The position numbers and the translations under genes were made by a program. Below the pieces are notes generated by a model that was not told where the DNA came from, did no database searches, and saw only the letters and a list, made by a program, of their open reading frames with translations. Source: Bacteroidales bacterium (GTDB taxonomy: Bacteria; Bacteroidota; Bacteroidia; Bacteroidales; UBA7960). Taken from it: 48,381 nucleotides of DNA. The stretch's first letter is position 1. Each line of letters begins with the position of its first letter. Location of the stretch: positions 1 to 48,381 of the forward strand of contig SKYG01000123.1 of assembly GCA_007128045.1 (NCBI GenBank), in the 5' to 3' direction. This document shows, piece by piece, positions 41,609 to 48,381 of this stretch.

Positions 41609-42082
41609 ATGAAATTCAACAGTAGAAGTTATTACAAGATCGACATGGCCATCACACAATGGATGGCAGAGAAAGGCTTGTTAATACTGCGAATAAGCAT
41701 AGGAATCATTTTCCTTTGGTTCGGAGGCCTCAAATATTTCACAGGCCTTAGTCCGGCAGAAGACATTGCCATTCAGACCATCAGGACCATCACCTTCGGC
41801 TTCGTTTCTGATCAGCTCATCCTTTACGGACTCGCAACCTGGGAGGTGCTTATTGGTGTTGGGCTTCTGTTCAGAATATTTCTCCGGGAAACTTTATTAC
41901 TGCTTTACCTCCAGATGATCGGCACTTTCATGCCCGTTTTCCTGTTCCCGCAGGAGGTCTTCCATATCTTCCCCTATTCATTGACCATGGAAGGCCAGTA
42001 TATCATAAAAAACGTGGTGGTACTAAGTGCAGGCATCGTGCTGGGTGCTACCGTGAGAGGCGGCCGCCTGGTGCCGGAGTAG
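41609..42082 (+). CDS. DoxX-like/DUF417-type membrane protein
   Basis: The 157-residue protein has four hydrophobic segments: LLILRISIGIIFLWFGGLKYF, LILYGLATWEVLIGVGLLF, TLLLLYLQMIGTFMPVFLF and IIKNVVVLSAGIVLGA. The pattern of a GGLKY after the first helix and a helix starting near an EVLIG segment fits DoxX/DUF417 (YkgB-like) proteins. Their function is not established; some are tied to oxidative stress complexes. Its position after aroC, with a repeat-filled 89-base spacer, may put it on the aro transcript, but no functional link is evident. Confidence 0.7.
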   Translation: MKFNSRSYYKIDMAITQWMAEKGLLILRISIGIIFLWFGGLKYFTGLSPAEDIAIQTIRTITFGFVSDQLILYGLATWEVLIGVGLLFRIFLRETLLLLYLQMIGTFMPVFLFPQEVFHIFPYSLTMEGQYIIKNVVVLSAGIVLGATVRGGRLVPE

Positions 42083-42094
42083 ATAATCGCAAAG

Positions 42095-42811
42095 CTACCT
42101 GCATCCTTTTAAAAACCCCTGCCGGGTTTCTTCATCGAACTTTTCAATGGCATAGCGGAGCATGGTTCGGGGCATCGTGTGGTAATGCTTCACCAGAAAT
42201 GTGTATTCTACATCATAGTCGCGTTTACCTATCTCGCGCAGCATCCATCCCACGGCCTTGTGAATCAGGTCATGAGGGTGATGGAGCAGGATTTCAGCCA
42301 GACGAAGTGCATCATCGTATTGTCTTTTCGAGATGAAGTGCATGGTGGTGATAACCGCTATGCGCTGTAACCATAAATCTCCGGAAGCAGCAAAGTCATA
42401 CAACAGACTTTTGTCCCTATCAATCAGCCAGGGCCCAAGTATTTTGTGGCAGGATGAGTCTACAATGTCCCAGTTGTTCACCCCCGATATGTTTTCAAGA
42501 TAGCAATCAACCACCGCTTGTTTCTCCTTCTCTGTTTTTGCTTTTTCATACTTCAGCACCAGCAGAAAAACTGCCGTAAGCCGATGCTCATGGATGTTTT
42601 CGTTGAGTAGCAATGCTATTTCATCCAAACTCATTTCCTTATAGAATTTCTTTGATACCGTGCGCTGATCGGGTACTTTTATGCCTAGAAAAGTATCACC
42701 TTCACCATACCCACCGGGAAAAGTCTGGAAAAAACGGGCAAGGTCACCAGCTCTTTTCTTTTGATCGGCATGGGAGAGAAGGGCGGTTTTTATGTTTTGG
42801 ATTTGGGTCAT
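42095..42811 (-). CDS. DNA alkylation repair protein, AlkD-type HEAT-repeat glycosylase
   Basis: The 238-residue protein is made of ALK/HEAT-like helical repeats. Characteristic segments are FLGIKVPDQRTVSKKFYKEM, NWDIVDSSCHKILGPWL, LWLQRIAVITTMHFISKRQYDDALRLAEILLHHPHDLIHKAVGWMLREIGKRD and PRTMLRYAIEKFDEETRQGFL. It matches Bacillus AlkD-like proteins, which excise 3-methyladenine and 7-methylguanine adducts. It converges on the DoxX-like gene (12 bases apart) and stands apart from the operons around it. Confidence 0.93.
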   Translation of the reverse strand: MTQIQNIKTALLSHADQKKRAGDLARFFQTFPGGYGEGDTFLGIKVPDQRTVSKKFYKEMSLDEIALLLNENIHEHRLTAVFLLVLKYEKAKTEKEKQAVVDCYLENISGVNNWDIVDSSCHKILGPWLIDRDKSLLYDFAASGDLWLQRIAVITTMHFISKRQYDDALRLAEILLHHPHDLIHKAVGWMLREIGKRDYDVEYTFLVKHYHTMPRTMLRYAIEKFDEETRQGFLKGCR

Positions 42812-43033
42812 GGTTTCAGAAATGAAGTTGCGATGATTATTGATCTTTGGTCATTATCTGCCGGAACTTATAATCCAACCCAAGCAGTATCAGAACAATG
42901 AATGACATGTAAAGATAACGGAATATTTGCCTTTCTCCCCTTTTACTCTGATTGAGTATAGCGCACCAAACGGAGCTACTCGTAGCGCTCTAAACAGAGC
43001 CAACTATAGTTAAGCGAAAATCCAACGAAATAT

Positions 43034-43066
43034 GTTTCCATATATTAGAACTTTTAGCTATCTTTG
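43034..43066 (+). promoter_or_regulatory. promoter of the toxin-antitoxin operon
   Basis: TATCTTTG (43059-43066) is an exact TAnnTTTG box. TTTC (43035-43038), 20 bases upstream, is a one-mismatch -33 box. A start near 43072 would leave a 13-base leader before ATG 43085. Confidence 0.65.
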
Positions 43067-43084
43067 CGATAATAAAAGCAATTA

Positions 43085-43429
43085 ATGAAACAAAAATTCG
43101 ATATTATTCTGCTGGAAGAAGTGTGGAAGTTCTTTGATACCATGGATGAAAAAGTTAAGGACAAGATTATTTACAATATTGATAAATCAAAGTATATAAA
43201 TGACCCTGAACTTTTTAAGAAATTAGAAACGGATATTTGGGAATTCCGCACAAAATATTCTAATCTAAACTATCGAATTTTAGCTTTCTGGGATAAAGAA
43301 ATTAATATCGAGACCTTAGTTGTCGCTACTCACGGAATTATTAAGAAAACCGACAAAGTGCCGAAGAAAGAAATTGAAAAGGCAAGAGCGATAATGAAAC
43401 GCTATTTTGAACAGATAAATAAAAAATAA
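43085..43429 (+). CDS. RelE/HigB-type (phage Gp49-like) toxin
   Basis: The 114-residue protein matches the Gp49-like HigB/RelE toxin family: IILLEEVWKFFDTMDEKVKDKIIYNID, then LFKKLETDIWEFRTKYSNLNYRILAFWDKE, and LVVATHGIIKKTDKVPKKEIEKARAIMKRYFE. The central WEFRxxYxxxxYRIxAFWD core is the RNase-fold signature, and the basic/aromatic residues (R, Y, K) match those used for ribosome-dependent mRNA cleavage in this family. The order toxin then antitoxin is that of higBA. Six bases separate it from the antitoxin. The local base composition is more AT-rich than in the flanking genes, which suggests transfer. Confidence 0.87.
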   Translation: MKQKFDIILLEEVWKFFDTMDEKVKDKIIYNIDKSKYINDPELFKKLETDIWEFRTKYSNLNYRILAFWDKEINIETLVVATHGIIKKTDKVPKKEIEKARAIMKRYFEQINKK

Positions 43430-43435
43430 GGACCC

Positions 43436-43765
43436 ATGGAAAAGTCAGAAAGAATAAGAACATACTCCCTTGACCAACTGAAAGACAAGCATCTTGGAAA
43501 AGTCGGAACAGAAAAAAGAGATAAATACGAGTATGAATTAAGACTTGACTTATTAGGTGAAATGATAAGGCAAACACGCAAGGAAAGACATTTAACACAA
43601 TCGGAACTGGGAGAAATGATTGGCGTTCAAAAATCACAAATTTCCAGAATTGAGAGAAACGCTAAAAATGTAACTATTGCCACTATCCTGAAAGTTTTTA
43701 ACGCCTTGAAAGCCAAAGTGAACTTTAACGTTGAATTACAAGACGGGGATTTCAAAATAGCCTGA
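43436..43765 (+). CDS. XRE-family helix-turn-helix antitoxin
   Basis: The 109-residue protein carries a Cro/C1-type helix-turn-helix, LLGEMIRQTRKERHLTQSELGEMIGVQKSQISRIERNAKNVTIATILKVFNALKAKVNFNVEL, covering about residues 40-103. The N-terminal 35 residues are charged and probably flexible and would be the toxin-contacting part. It follows the toxin gene after six bases. Such antitoxins both neutralise the toxin and repress the operon promoter. Confidence 0.88.
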   Translation: MEKSERIRTYSLDQLKDKHLGKVGTEKRDKYEYELRLDLLGEMIRQTRKERHLTQSELGEMIGVQKSQISRIERNAKNVTIATILKVFNALKAKVNFNVELQDGDFKIA

Positions 43766-44035
43766 AAAACTTTCACCGTCCGCTTTTTCTGATTGTTCAC
43801 CATCGGAACGGTGCTCTCGTCAACCTGATTATATAATTCTGTAAATCTAAAAACGGATTTTCAATAGTAGAAATTACAGACTCATACTCGCTTGCAACAC
43901 CTTTATCGGCTCATTAAGCACCCTCATCTTCTTTCGTTTTTTACCTTTTCATGCCAGGGATACCTTTGTCCTGTCAATTCAAATTTTTTATTCACAGACA
44001 AAGAATAAGTTTGTCCACGCTAAGTGAAGCCTCTT

Positions 44036-44089
44036 CTGTGGGTTCTTTGGAGAATTACCTTACAATATGGTAAGCCGGAGAATCCACAG
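44036..44089. repeat. imperfect long inverted repeat (54 bp)
   Basis: CTGTGGGTTCTTTGGAGAAT at 44036 onward, ending TTACC (to 44059), is mirrored by TGGTAAGCCGGAGAATCCACAG (44068-44089). The outer halves pair as CTGTGG.TTCT with mismatches and the inner TTACC with GGTAA; the loop is about 8 bases. It may be a structured RNA, a terminator without T-run, or a relic of a mobile element end. Confidence 0.45.
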
Positions 44090-44313
44090 ATCTTTAATCA
44101 AAAAAGATGCATTTATTTGTTATGTCAATGTCTTTCTGCCCTAAATTTGAAATCAGTTTGAACAGGCATTTTGTGAGTACTCTTAAGCCTTAAACCTTCT
44201 CTGATCATGTTCTTTGAAGAAATCCATAAACAAGATCCTTTCAAAAGTCTGCTAAAAATTCTGAAGCATTGATGCTGATCATTTATTTGATTGGATATGT
44301 ACAAAAAACGTTC

Positions 44314-44337
44314 ATATTGTCCAAATATGGACAATAT
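44314..44337. promoter_or_regulatory. perfect 24-bp palindrome, candidate operator
   Basis: ATATTGTCC (44314-44322), AAATAT, GGACAATAT (44329-44337) is a perfect 9-6-9 inverted repeat about 130 bases upstream of the serine hydrolase gene. The centre AAATAT is not itself self-complementary. It has no T-run immediately after its right arm beyond TTT, so an operator is more likely than a terminator. The binding protein is unknown. Confidence 0.55.
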
Positions 44338-44463
44338 TTTTATTTGATGGTTTGTTGGATGGGTAATTTTTATCATGCAAGTGATTATTTTCTAGTGCAA
44401 TATTATTGGTGGCATATATTTTGTGAAATATGAAACCGACTCAAAATATTAAAAACAACAACG

Positions 44464-46077
44464 ATGAAAGGGAAAAAAATCTTGTCTGCCATTTGTATGG
44501 TAGTTTTCGCATTGCTTTTTTCAGGCAATAGCAATTTTGTTCATGCTCAATCTTCTTCCCTGCAAAAGGAAGCTGAGGCGAACAAACTTATTGAGGAGTT
44601 CGACAACCCTTCTACCCCGGGTGGTGCTCTTATGGTGATACGTGACGGTAAGGTTATTTATGAGAAATCATTTGGGATGGTCAACCTTACCCACAACATT
44701 CCTTTTGAAATCAACTCACCAACCAATATTGGTTCCACTACCAAACAATTTACGGCCATGGGCATCGCCCTGCTCGAAGAAAAAGGACAAATATCTATTG
44801 ATGACGATATCAGAAAATATATTCCCGAACTGCCAGATTTGGGAGATACCATTCGTTTGAGGCACCTGATGTCGCACACCAGTGGCTACAGGGAGTACAT
44901 CAACTCTTTGTTGATGTCGGGCAGACAAATGGGTGACATTATCAGGCTTGAAGAAGTCATTCCCCTTATACAACATCAGCCTGCCTTGCAAAACAAGCCG
45001 GGAGAATCCTATAATTACAACAATACTGGTTTTGTGCTACTAGCCATGGTTATTGAACGTGTTACCGGTGAAGCATATCCAGATTGGATGAAAAAGAACA
45101 TCTTTCTACCACTGGGAATGACACGGACCCAGGTTCGTACCAATCCCGGTCAGATCATACCGGGCAATGCCCAGGGATATATAAAAACACCTGAAAACAA
45201 TTATATTGAAGCCATGGACATTCCTGCATCTATGGGAGCCGGTGGTATCTATTCAACCCTGATCGATCTCGAAAAGTGGATCAACAATTTTTATAACCCG
45301 GTATTGGGTAATCCCTCGCTGATTCAGAAGCTTCAAACACCCTTTATCCTCAACGATGGCGACACCATGAACTACGCCTACGGGCTCATCATTGGCAATC
45401 TGAATGGACTGAAGATGGTTGAACACGGAGGCGCCGACATTGCACACCGGTCGATGCTGATGATGTTTCCCGATATTGAGGGAGCAGTGATAACCCAAAG
45501 CAACAACAGCAATTTTCCAGGACATATATCCCGGAAGTTGGCTGAGATCTTCTTCGCTGATGTAATGACCATTAAAAAGGAGGGGGAAGAACAAGCTGTT
45601 AAAGCGGGTGAATTTGTTTACGATGTAGAAAAGTTTGATGAACTGGCCGGCAGGTATGAGCTTGAGGTCGCACCGGGCTTTGTGCTGGAATTCAGAAGAG
45701 AGGAAGATAAGTTGTTAACACAAGCTACAGGGCAGGCTGAAGTTGAGGTTTTTGCCAGTTCAGACAGTACCTTCTACCTTAAAGTAGTTGAAGCAAGTGT
45801 TACGTTTCACCGCAATGAAGAAGGGAAGGTAGACCATATAACACTTCATCAAAACGGGAACCACCGGGCAAACAGAATTCTCGAACCTGCCTGGATACCC
45901 ACCGAAGAGGAAATAAATATGTATACCGGAAGGTATTTTAGCAACGAACTGGAGGCCTTCTATACGGTGGCCCTGAACGATGATGGGAATTTGGTGCTGC
46001 AACACCGCCGGATGGATGACCTGCCACTCAAAGCTGAATCAACAGATTTATTTACACCTGCCCCATCCATAGGTTAA
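44464..46077 (+). CDS. secreted serine hydrolase, beta-lactamase (class C/PBP4*-like) family
   Basis: The 537-residue protein has a signal peptide (KILSAICMVVFALLFSGNSNFVHAQ). The penicillin-binding fold has the catalytic Ser and Lys in NIGSTTKQFTAMG (SxxK, about 92-95), Tyr-x-Asn in SYNYNNTGF and a His-Gly in VEHGGADI in place of KTG. Such proteins act as D-aminopeptidases, esterases or carboxypeptidases on peptidoglycan-like substrates; true beta-lactamase activity is not implied. The C-terminal 150 residues (from about 385) form a second beta-rich lipocalin-like domain repeated twice. It is a single gene upstream of the TetR regulator. Confidence 0.9.
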   Translation: MKGKKILSAICMVVFALLFSGNSNFVHAQSSSLQKEAEANKLIEEFDNPSTPGGALMVIRDGKVIYEKSFGMVNLTHNIPFEINSPTNIGSTTKQFTAMGIALLEEKGQISIDDDIRKYIPELPDLGDTIRLRHLMSHTSGYREYINSLLMSGRQMGDIIRLEEVIPLIQHQPALQNKPGESYNYNNTGFVLLAMVIERVTGEAYPDWMKKNIFLPLGMTRTQVRTNPGQIIPGNAQGYIKTPENNYIEAMDIPASMGAGGIYSTLIDLEKWINNFYNPVLGNPSLIQKLQTPFILNDGDTMNYAYGLIIGNLNGLKMVEHGGADIAHRSMLMMFPDIEGAVITQSNNSNFPGHISRKLAEIFFADVMTIKKEGEEQAVKAGEFVYDVEKFDELAGRYELEVAPGFVLEFRREEDKLLTQATGQAEVEVFASSDSTFYLKVVEASVTFHRNEEGKVDHITLHQNGNHRANRILEPAWIPTEEEINMYTGRYFSNELEAFYTVALNDDGNLVLQHRRMDDLPLKAESTDLFTPAPSIG

Positions 46078-46163
46078 CATGTAAACCAGGTTCATTTATT
46101 GTATCTTTCGCCAGACTTTACTTCTACATAAATACAATACACAATATATTTATTGTTACTTTT

Positions 46164-46194
46164 TTTGTATATTATAATATATTACGTAACTTTA
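46164..46194 (+). promoter_or_regulatory. tetR promoter with palindromic spacer
   Basis: TTTG (46164-46167), a 19-base spacer and TAACTTTA (46187-46194) match the consensus with one mismatch. The spacer contains TATATTATAATATA (46168-46181), a perfect 14-bp palindrome that could be an autorepression site, although AT-rich palindromes arise by chance. CGTAAC also occurs twice (46185-46190 and 46204-46209). Confidence 0.55.
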
Positions 46195-46218
46195 CATCGA
46201 ATTCGTAACAATACAATC

Positions 46219-46803
46219 ATGGCCAAACCTGGGAAAAAAGTACAAGCATTGATGGATACCGCCCGAGAACTGTTCTGGAAGCACGGGCTTAAAAGGGTTT
46301 CGGTGGAAGAGATATGCAACAAAGCCGGCGTAAGCAAAATGACTTTCTACCGCCATTTCGAAAACAAAACAGACCTTGCCAAAGTCGTTTATAACGATGT
46401 GATAGATGGCTCATTAAAGAAATTCAAGGAAATTATGTCGGATGGAGACACGACTACCGAAGAAAAAATGGAAGCGATGTTAAACCTGAAACTGGAAGGC
46501 ACCCATGAGATCAGCCGGGAATTCCTTCATGACTTTTATGGAAGTCCGGAGCTCGGATTGGTTGATTTTATCAACCGCCGCTCACAGGAAATTTGGCAGG
46601 AAATGATCAGGGATTTTAAAACAGCACAGGACAAGGGCTGGTTTCGCAAAGATTTTAAGCCGGAAGCCTTCTTTATCGTGAGTCAGAAAATGGCTGACTT
46701 GATCAGCGATGAAAAGCTCCTGGCTCTTTATGACACGCCCCAGGATTTGATCATGGAGCTATCAAAACTGTTTACCTATGGAATCATATCCCATAAAAAA
46801 TAA
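46219..46803 (+). CDS. TetR/AcrR-family transcriptional regulator
   Basis: The 194-residue protein begins MAKPGKKVQALMDTARELFW, followed by the N-terminal helix-turn-helix KRVSVEEICNKAGVSKMTFYRHFENKTDLAK (about 23-54), typical of TetR. The C-terminal part (60-190) is the ligand-binding helical domain and has no specific signature. The start at 46219 is preferred because the additional upstream codons of the frame (from 46153) run across the promoter and palindrome. It is followed after about 105 bases by an outer-membrane protein gene and then an ABC ATPase, so it may control an export system. Confidence 0.92.
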   Translation: MAKPGKKVQALMDTARELFWKHGLKRVSVEEICNKAGVSKMTFYRHFENKTDLAKVVYNDVIDGSLKKFKEIMSDGDTTTEEKMEAMLNLKLEGTHEISREFLHDFYGSPELGLVDFINRRSQEIWQEMIRDFKTAQDKGWFRKDFKPEAFFIVSQKMADLISDEKLLALYDTPQDLIMELSKLFTYGIISHKK

Positions 46804-46908
46804 TTATTATATCATGGCAAAAACCAATCACTATTGATTGTGCAACAACAACCCAGATTATTATATAATGGTTGACTTCACGTACCTGTTTGACCACACT
46901 TATGTTCT

Positions 46909-48045
46909 ATGATCCGAATCCTTCAAATATTGATCATACTTTTCCCAACGACCCTTTGCGGACAATCCGGACAGGCTTTCCAATTTTCCGGACAGGCATC
47001 TGTATGGACTAACATAAACCCCGGCAATCAAAAACCTGTTTGGGCGGGCGTACGCTATATCCCCCAGGCGAACTATGAGATCCCACAAAAGAACTCAAAA
47101 CTTATAGACTTCGAAGTGTCAGCCAATATCTTTGGCAGTACAAATTTTGGTTCTTCGTCTTCCCGGTCAACCGATGGCCAAATAAAACCTTACCGGGTTT
47201 GGGGCCGGTATTCGGGCAACCAGTTCGAAATGCGGCTGGGTTTGCAAAAAATCAATTTTGGCTCAGCGGCCATGCTACGCCCCCTAATGTGGTTTGATCG
47301 AATGGATCCACGCGACCCGCTGCAACTAACCGACGGTGTTTGGGGCATACTGGGCAGGTACTATTTTCTGAACAATGCCAACTTGTGGTTGTGGGGTTTG
47401 TATGGAAATGAGGAGCCCAAAACCTGGGAAGTGGGACCAACTGCCGTCCGCACCCCTGAGTGGGGTGGCCGCCTTCAAATCCCCGTATGGCGGGGTGAAG
47501 CAGCCCTTTCGGCTCATCACCGGCAAGTAGATACCCAGTCGTTTGTACCGTTTTCTACAGGCCTAAGCAAAATACCTGAAACACGTGTAGGGTTCGACAC
47601 AAAGTGGGACCTGGAAGTGGGATTATGGATAGAAGCATCGCTAATCAGCAAACACAGAGATTTCGGAATGCTTACCCATCAGCATATGGTAACTACAGGC
47701 GTGGATTATACGTTTGGAATTGGAAACGGACTCAATGCCATGATCGAACATCTCTGGTTTGCTCCGGGAAGGGAATTGTTCGACTGGGTTGAATCCGTTA
47801 ATTTCTCAGCTTTTTCAGCATCATATCCCCTATCCATATTCGCCAATATCAACGCCATTGTTTATTACGACTGGAAAAACAACCAATCCTACAACTTCAT
47901 CAACATCAAACAGGACTACCGGAAAATCACCTTTTACCTGATGGGGTTCTGGAACCCTGATACTTTTCAGCTTCCACAGCAAACCGGATCGGAAAGCCTG
48001 TTTTCCGGGCGGGGATTGCAAGTAATGCTGGTATATAACCATTAA
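46909..48045 (+). CDS. putative outer-membrane beta-barrel protein
   Basis: The 378-residue protein has a signal peptide (MIRILQILIILFPTTLCGQ, with cleavage likely at G/Q) and then alternating aromatic/hydrophobic strands: FSGQASVWTNINPG, FEVSANIFGSTNFG, YRVWGRYSGNQFEMRLGLQKINFGSA, LWLWGLYGN and ITFYLMGFWNP. The C-terminus ends GLQVMLVYNH, as in outer-membrane barrels with a terminal aromatic/hydrophobic strand. I do not recognise a named family; a porin-like role is inferred. The arrangement tetR, barrel protein, ABC ATPase suggests a tripartite export or efflux unit. Confidence 0.7.
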   Translation: MIRILQILIILFPTTLCGQSGQAFQFSGQASVWTNINPGNQKPVWAGVRYIPQANYEIPQKNSKLIDFEVSANIFGSTNFGSSSSRSTDGQIKPYRVWGRYSGNQFEMRLGLQKINFGSAAMLRPLMWFDRMDPRDPLQLTDGVWGILGRYYFLNNANLWLWGLYGNEEPKTWEVGPTAVRTPEWGGRLQIPVWRGEAALSAHHRQVDTQSFVPFSTGLSKIPETRVGFDTKWDLEVGLWIEASLISKHRDFGMLTHQHMVTTGVDYTFGIGNGLNAMIEHLWFAPGRELFDWVESVNFSAFSASYPLSIFANINAIVYYDWKNNQSYNFINIKQDYRKITFYLMGFWNPDTFQLPQQTGSESLFSGRGLQVMLVYNH

Positions 48046-48268
48046 TGATATAAGCATGTACACGTTCTTTCATACCCGGGAAAACATTCACAAATGGATT
48101 GGCTTCGCCAAGCTCGCGATCTGCCAGGCTCCCCAGATGAAAAATCAGGGCGACCTTCCGAAAGATCGAAACTTGTTGTTCCGATTCATCGGAAAGCTAT
48201 CTGACCACGGACCTTCGACCTTTGACTTTTGACTTTTGACCAATTTTAAAATTTTTTACCACACCATC
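48046..48268. other. spacer with hairpins and R1-type heptads
   Basis: TTGGC, TTC, GCCAA (48099-48111) and the near-perfect TTCCGAT, TC, ATCGGAA (48179-48194) are short hairpins. Bases 48210-48241 hold GACCTTCGACCTTTGACTTTTGACTTTTGACC split over heptads, the reverse-strand form of the R1 GGTCGAA heptads, but oriented opposite to the gene that follows. No gene is visible. Confidence 0.55.
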
Positions 48269-48381
48269 ATGGAAATCATTCATATTGAAAACCTGATCAA
48301 GCGCTTCCCGATGGGCAAGGGGGAGTTTACAGCCCTCAGAGGCATAGACCTTTCGCTTGAACAGGGCGAATTTGCAGGACT
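48269..48381 (+). CDS. ABC transporter ATP-binding protein, N-terminal fragment (cut by window end)
   Basis: The first 37 codons read MEIIHIENLIKRFPMGKGEF then TALRGIDLSLEQGEFAG. This is the N-terminus of a LolD/MacB-type ATPase, in which xLxKxFxxGxxxxxALxGIdLxIxxGEF precedes the Walker A loop; the loop itself lies beyond the window. Such ATPases pair with FtsX/MacB-type permeases. It probably belongs with the TetR regulator and the outer-membrane barrel gene upstream. Confidence 0.85.
   Translation, partial: MEIIHIENLIKRFPMGKGEFTALRGIDLSLEQGEFAG

Larger units (their letters stand above)
43766..44463. other. 698-bp noncoding region with two inverted repeats
   Basis: No convincing gene is present. 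Only the two inverted repeats listed separately (44036-44089 and 44314-44337) stand out. The composition is AT-rich. A small open frame on the minus strand (44125-44376) has no recognisable family or start signals. No repeat of the R1 type is present. Confidence 0.6.

Noticed and set aside
44125..44376. 83-codon minus-strand frame in the noncoding region
   Set aside because: It has no recognisable family, no promoter or start signal, and a composition like the surrounding spacer.

Overview
The window looks like a chromosomal segment of a member of the Bacteroidota, most likely a Bacteroidales/Marinilabiliales-type organism. Supporting signs are the Bacteroidota promoter form (TTTG, about 19-22 bases, TAnnTTTG) in front of several genes, A-rich starts with few Shine-Dalgarno sequences, and marker families such as DUF4270, bacterial GH3, a half-length glycogen synthase, a tiny AURKAIP1/COX24 ribosomal-type protein, a GTPase-deficient-looking EF-G2 and a class II ribonucleotide reductase. 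No rRNA, tRNA, CRISPR, prophage or insertion sequence was seen.

Layout. 1-6.7 kb (+): end of an HU-family gene, the 29-aa basic protein, ribonuclease G, recX, prfB with its programmed +1 frameshift, and nrdJ. 6.7-16.4 kb (-): AbgT transporter, EF-G2-like factor, PfkB kinase, exported flavodoxin, glmS, DUF4270 lipoprotein, glycogen synthase-like gene. 16.6-19.9 kb (+): flippase-like membrane protein, heptose-phosphate adenylyltransferase-type enzyme, S41 protease. 20-25.3 kb: FtsX-type permease, zinc metallopeptidase-like protein, GH3 enzyme, HD hydrolase.

25.4-41.5 kb is an aromatic amino acid supercluster of two divergent operons. Leftward: trpE, trpG, trpD, trpC, trpF, trpB, trpA and a DAHP synthase with an N-terminal regulatory-type domain. 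Rightward: pheA, an aminotransferase, tyrA, DAHP synthase-chorismate mutase, aroB, aroA, aroC. Together they cover DAHP formation, most of the shikimate route and the branches to Trp, Phe and Tyr; aroD/Q, aroE and aroK are not here. Each operon begins with an unannotated leader peptide followed by a terminator: a Trp peptide with three consecutive Trp codons (33411-33497, -) and a Phe/Tyr peptide with seven Phe and two Tyr codons in 20 residues (33637-33699, +). Two divergent promoters with identical -7 boxes lie between them. This is back-to-back transcription attenuation.

A second theme is a dispersed repeat of about 101 bp, called R1 here. It forms a stem-loop, carries GGTCGAA heptads, and ends exactly on the ATG of the downstream gene. 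Full copies precede the flavodoxin gene, trpG, trpE (two in tandem) and tyrA. R1 contains an ATG that is usually in frame with the real start, so these genes are easily annotated with a false 30-residue N-terminal extension. Other spacers in the aromatic operons carry different short tandem repeats of 8 to 14 bp.

41.6-48.4 kb: DoxX-like membrane protein, AlkD-type DNA glycosylase, a toxin-first HigBA/RelE-type module, a 700-bp noncoding stretch with two notable inverted repeats, a secreted serine beta-lactamase-family hydrolase, a TetR regulator, an outer-membrane beta-barrel protein, and the start of an ABC transporter ATPase cut by the window edge.
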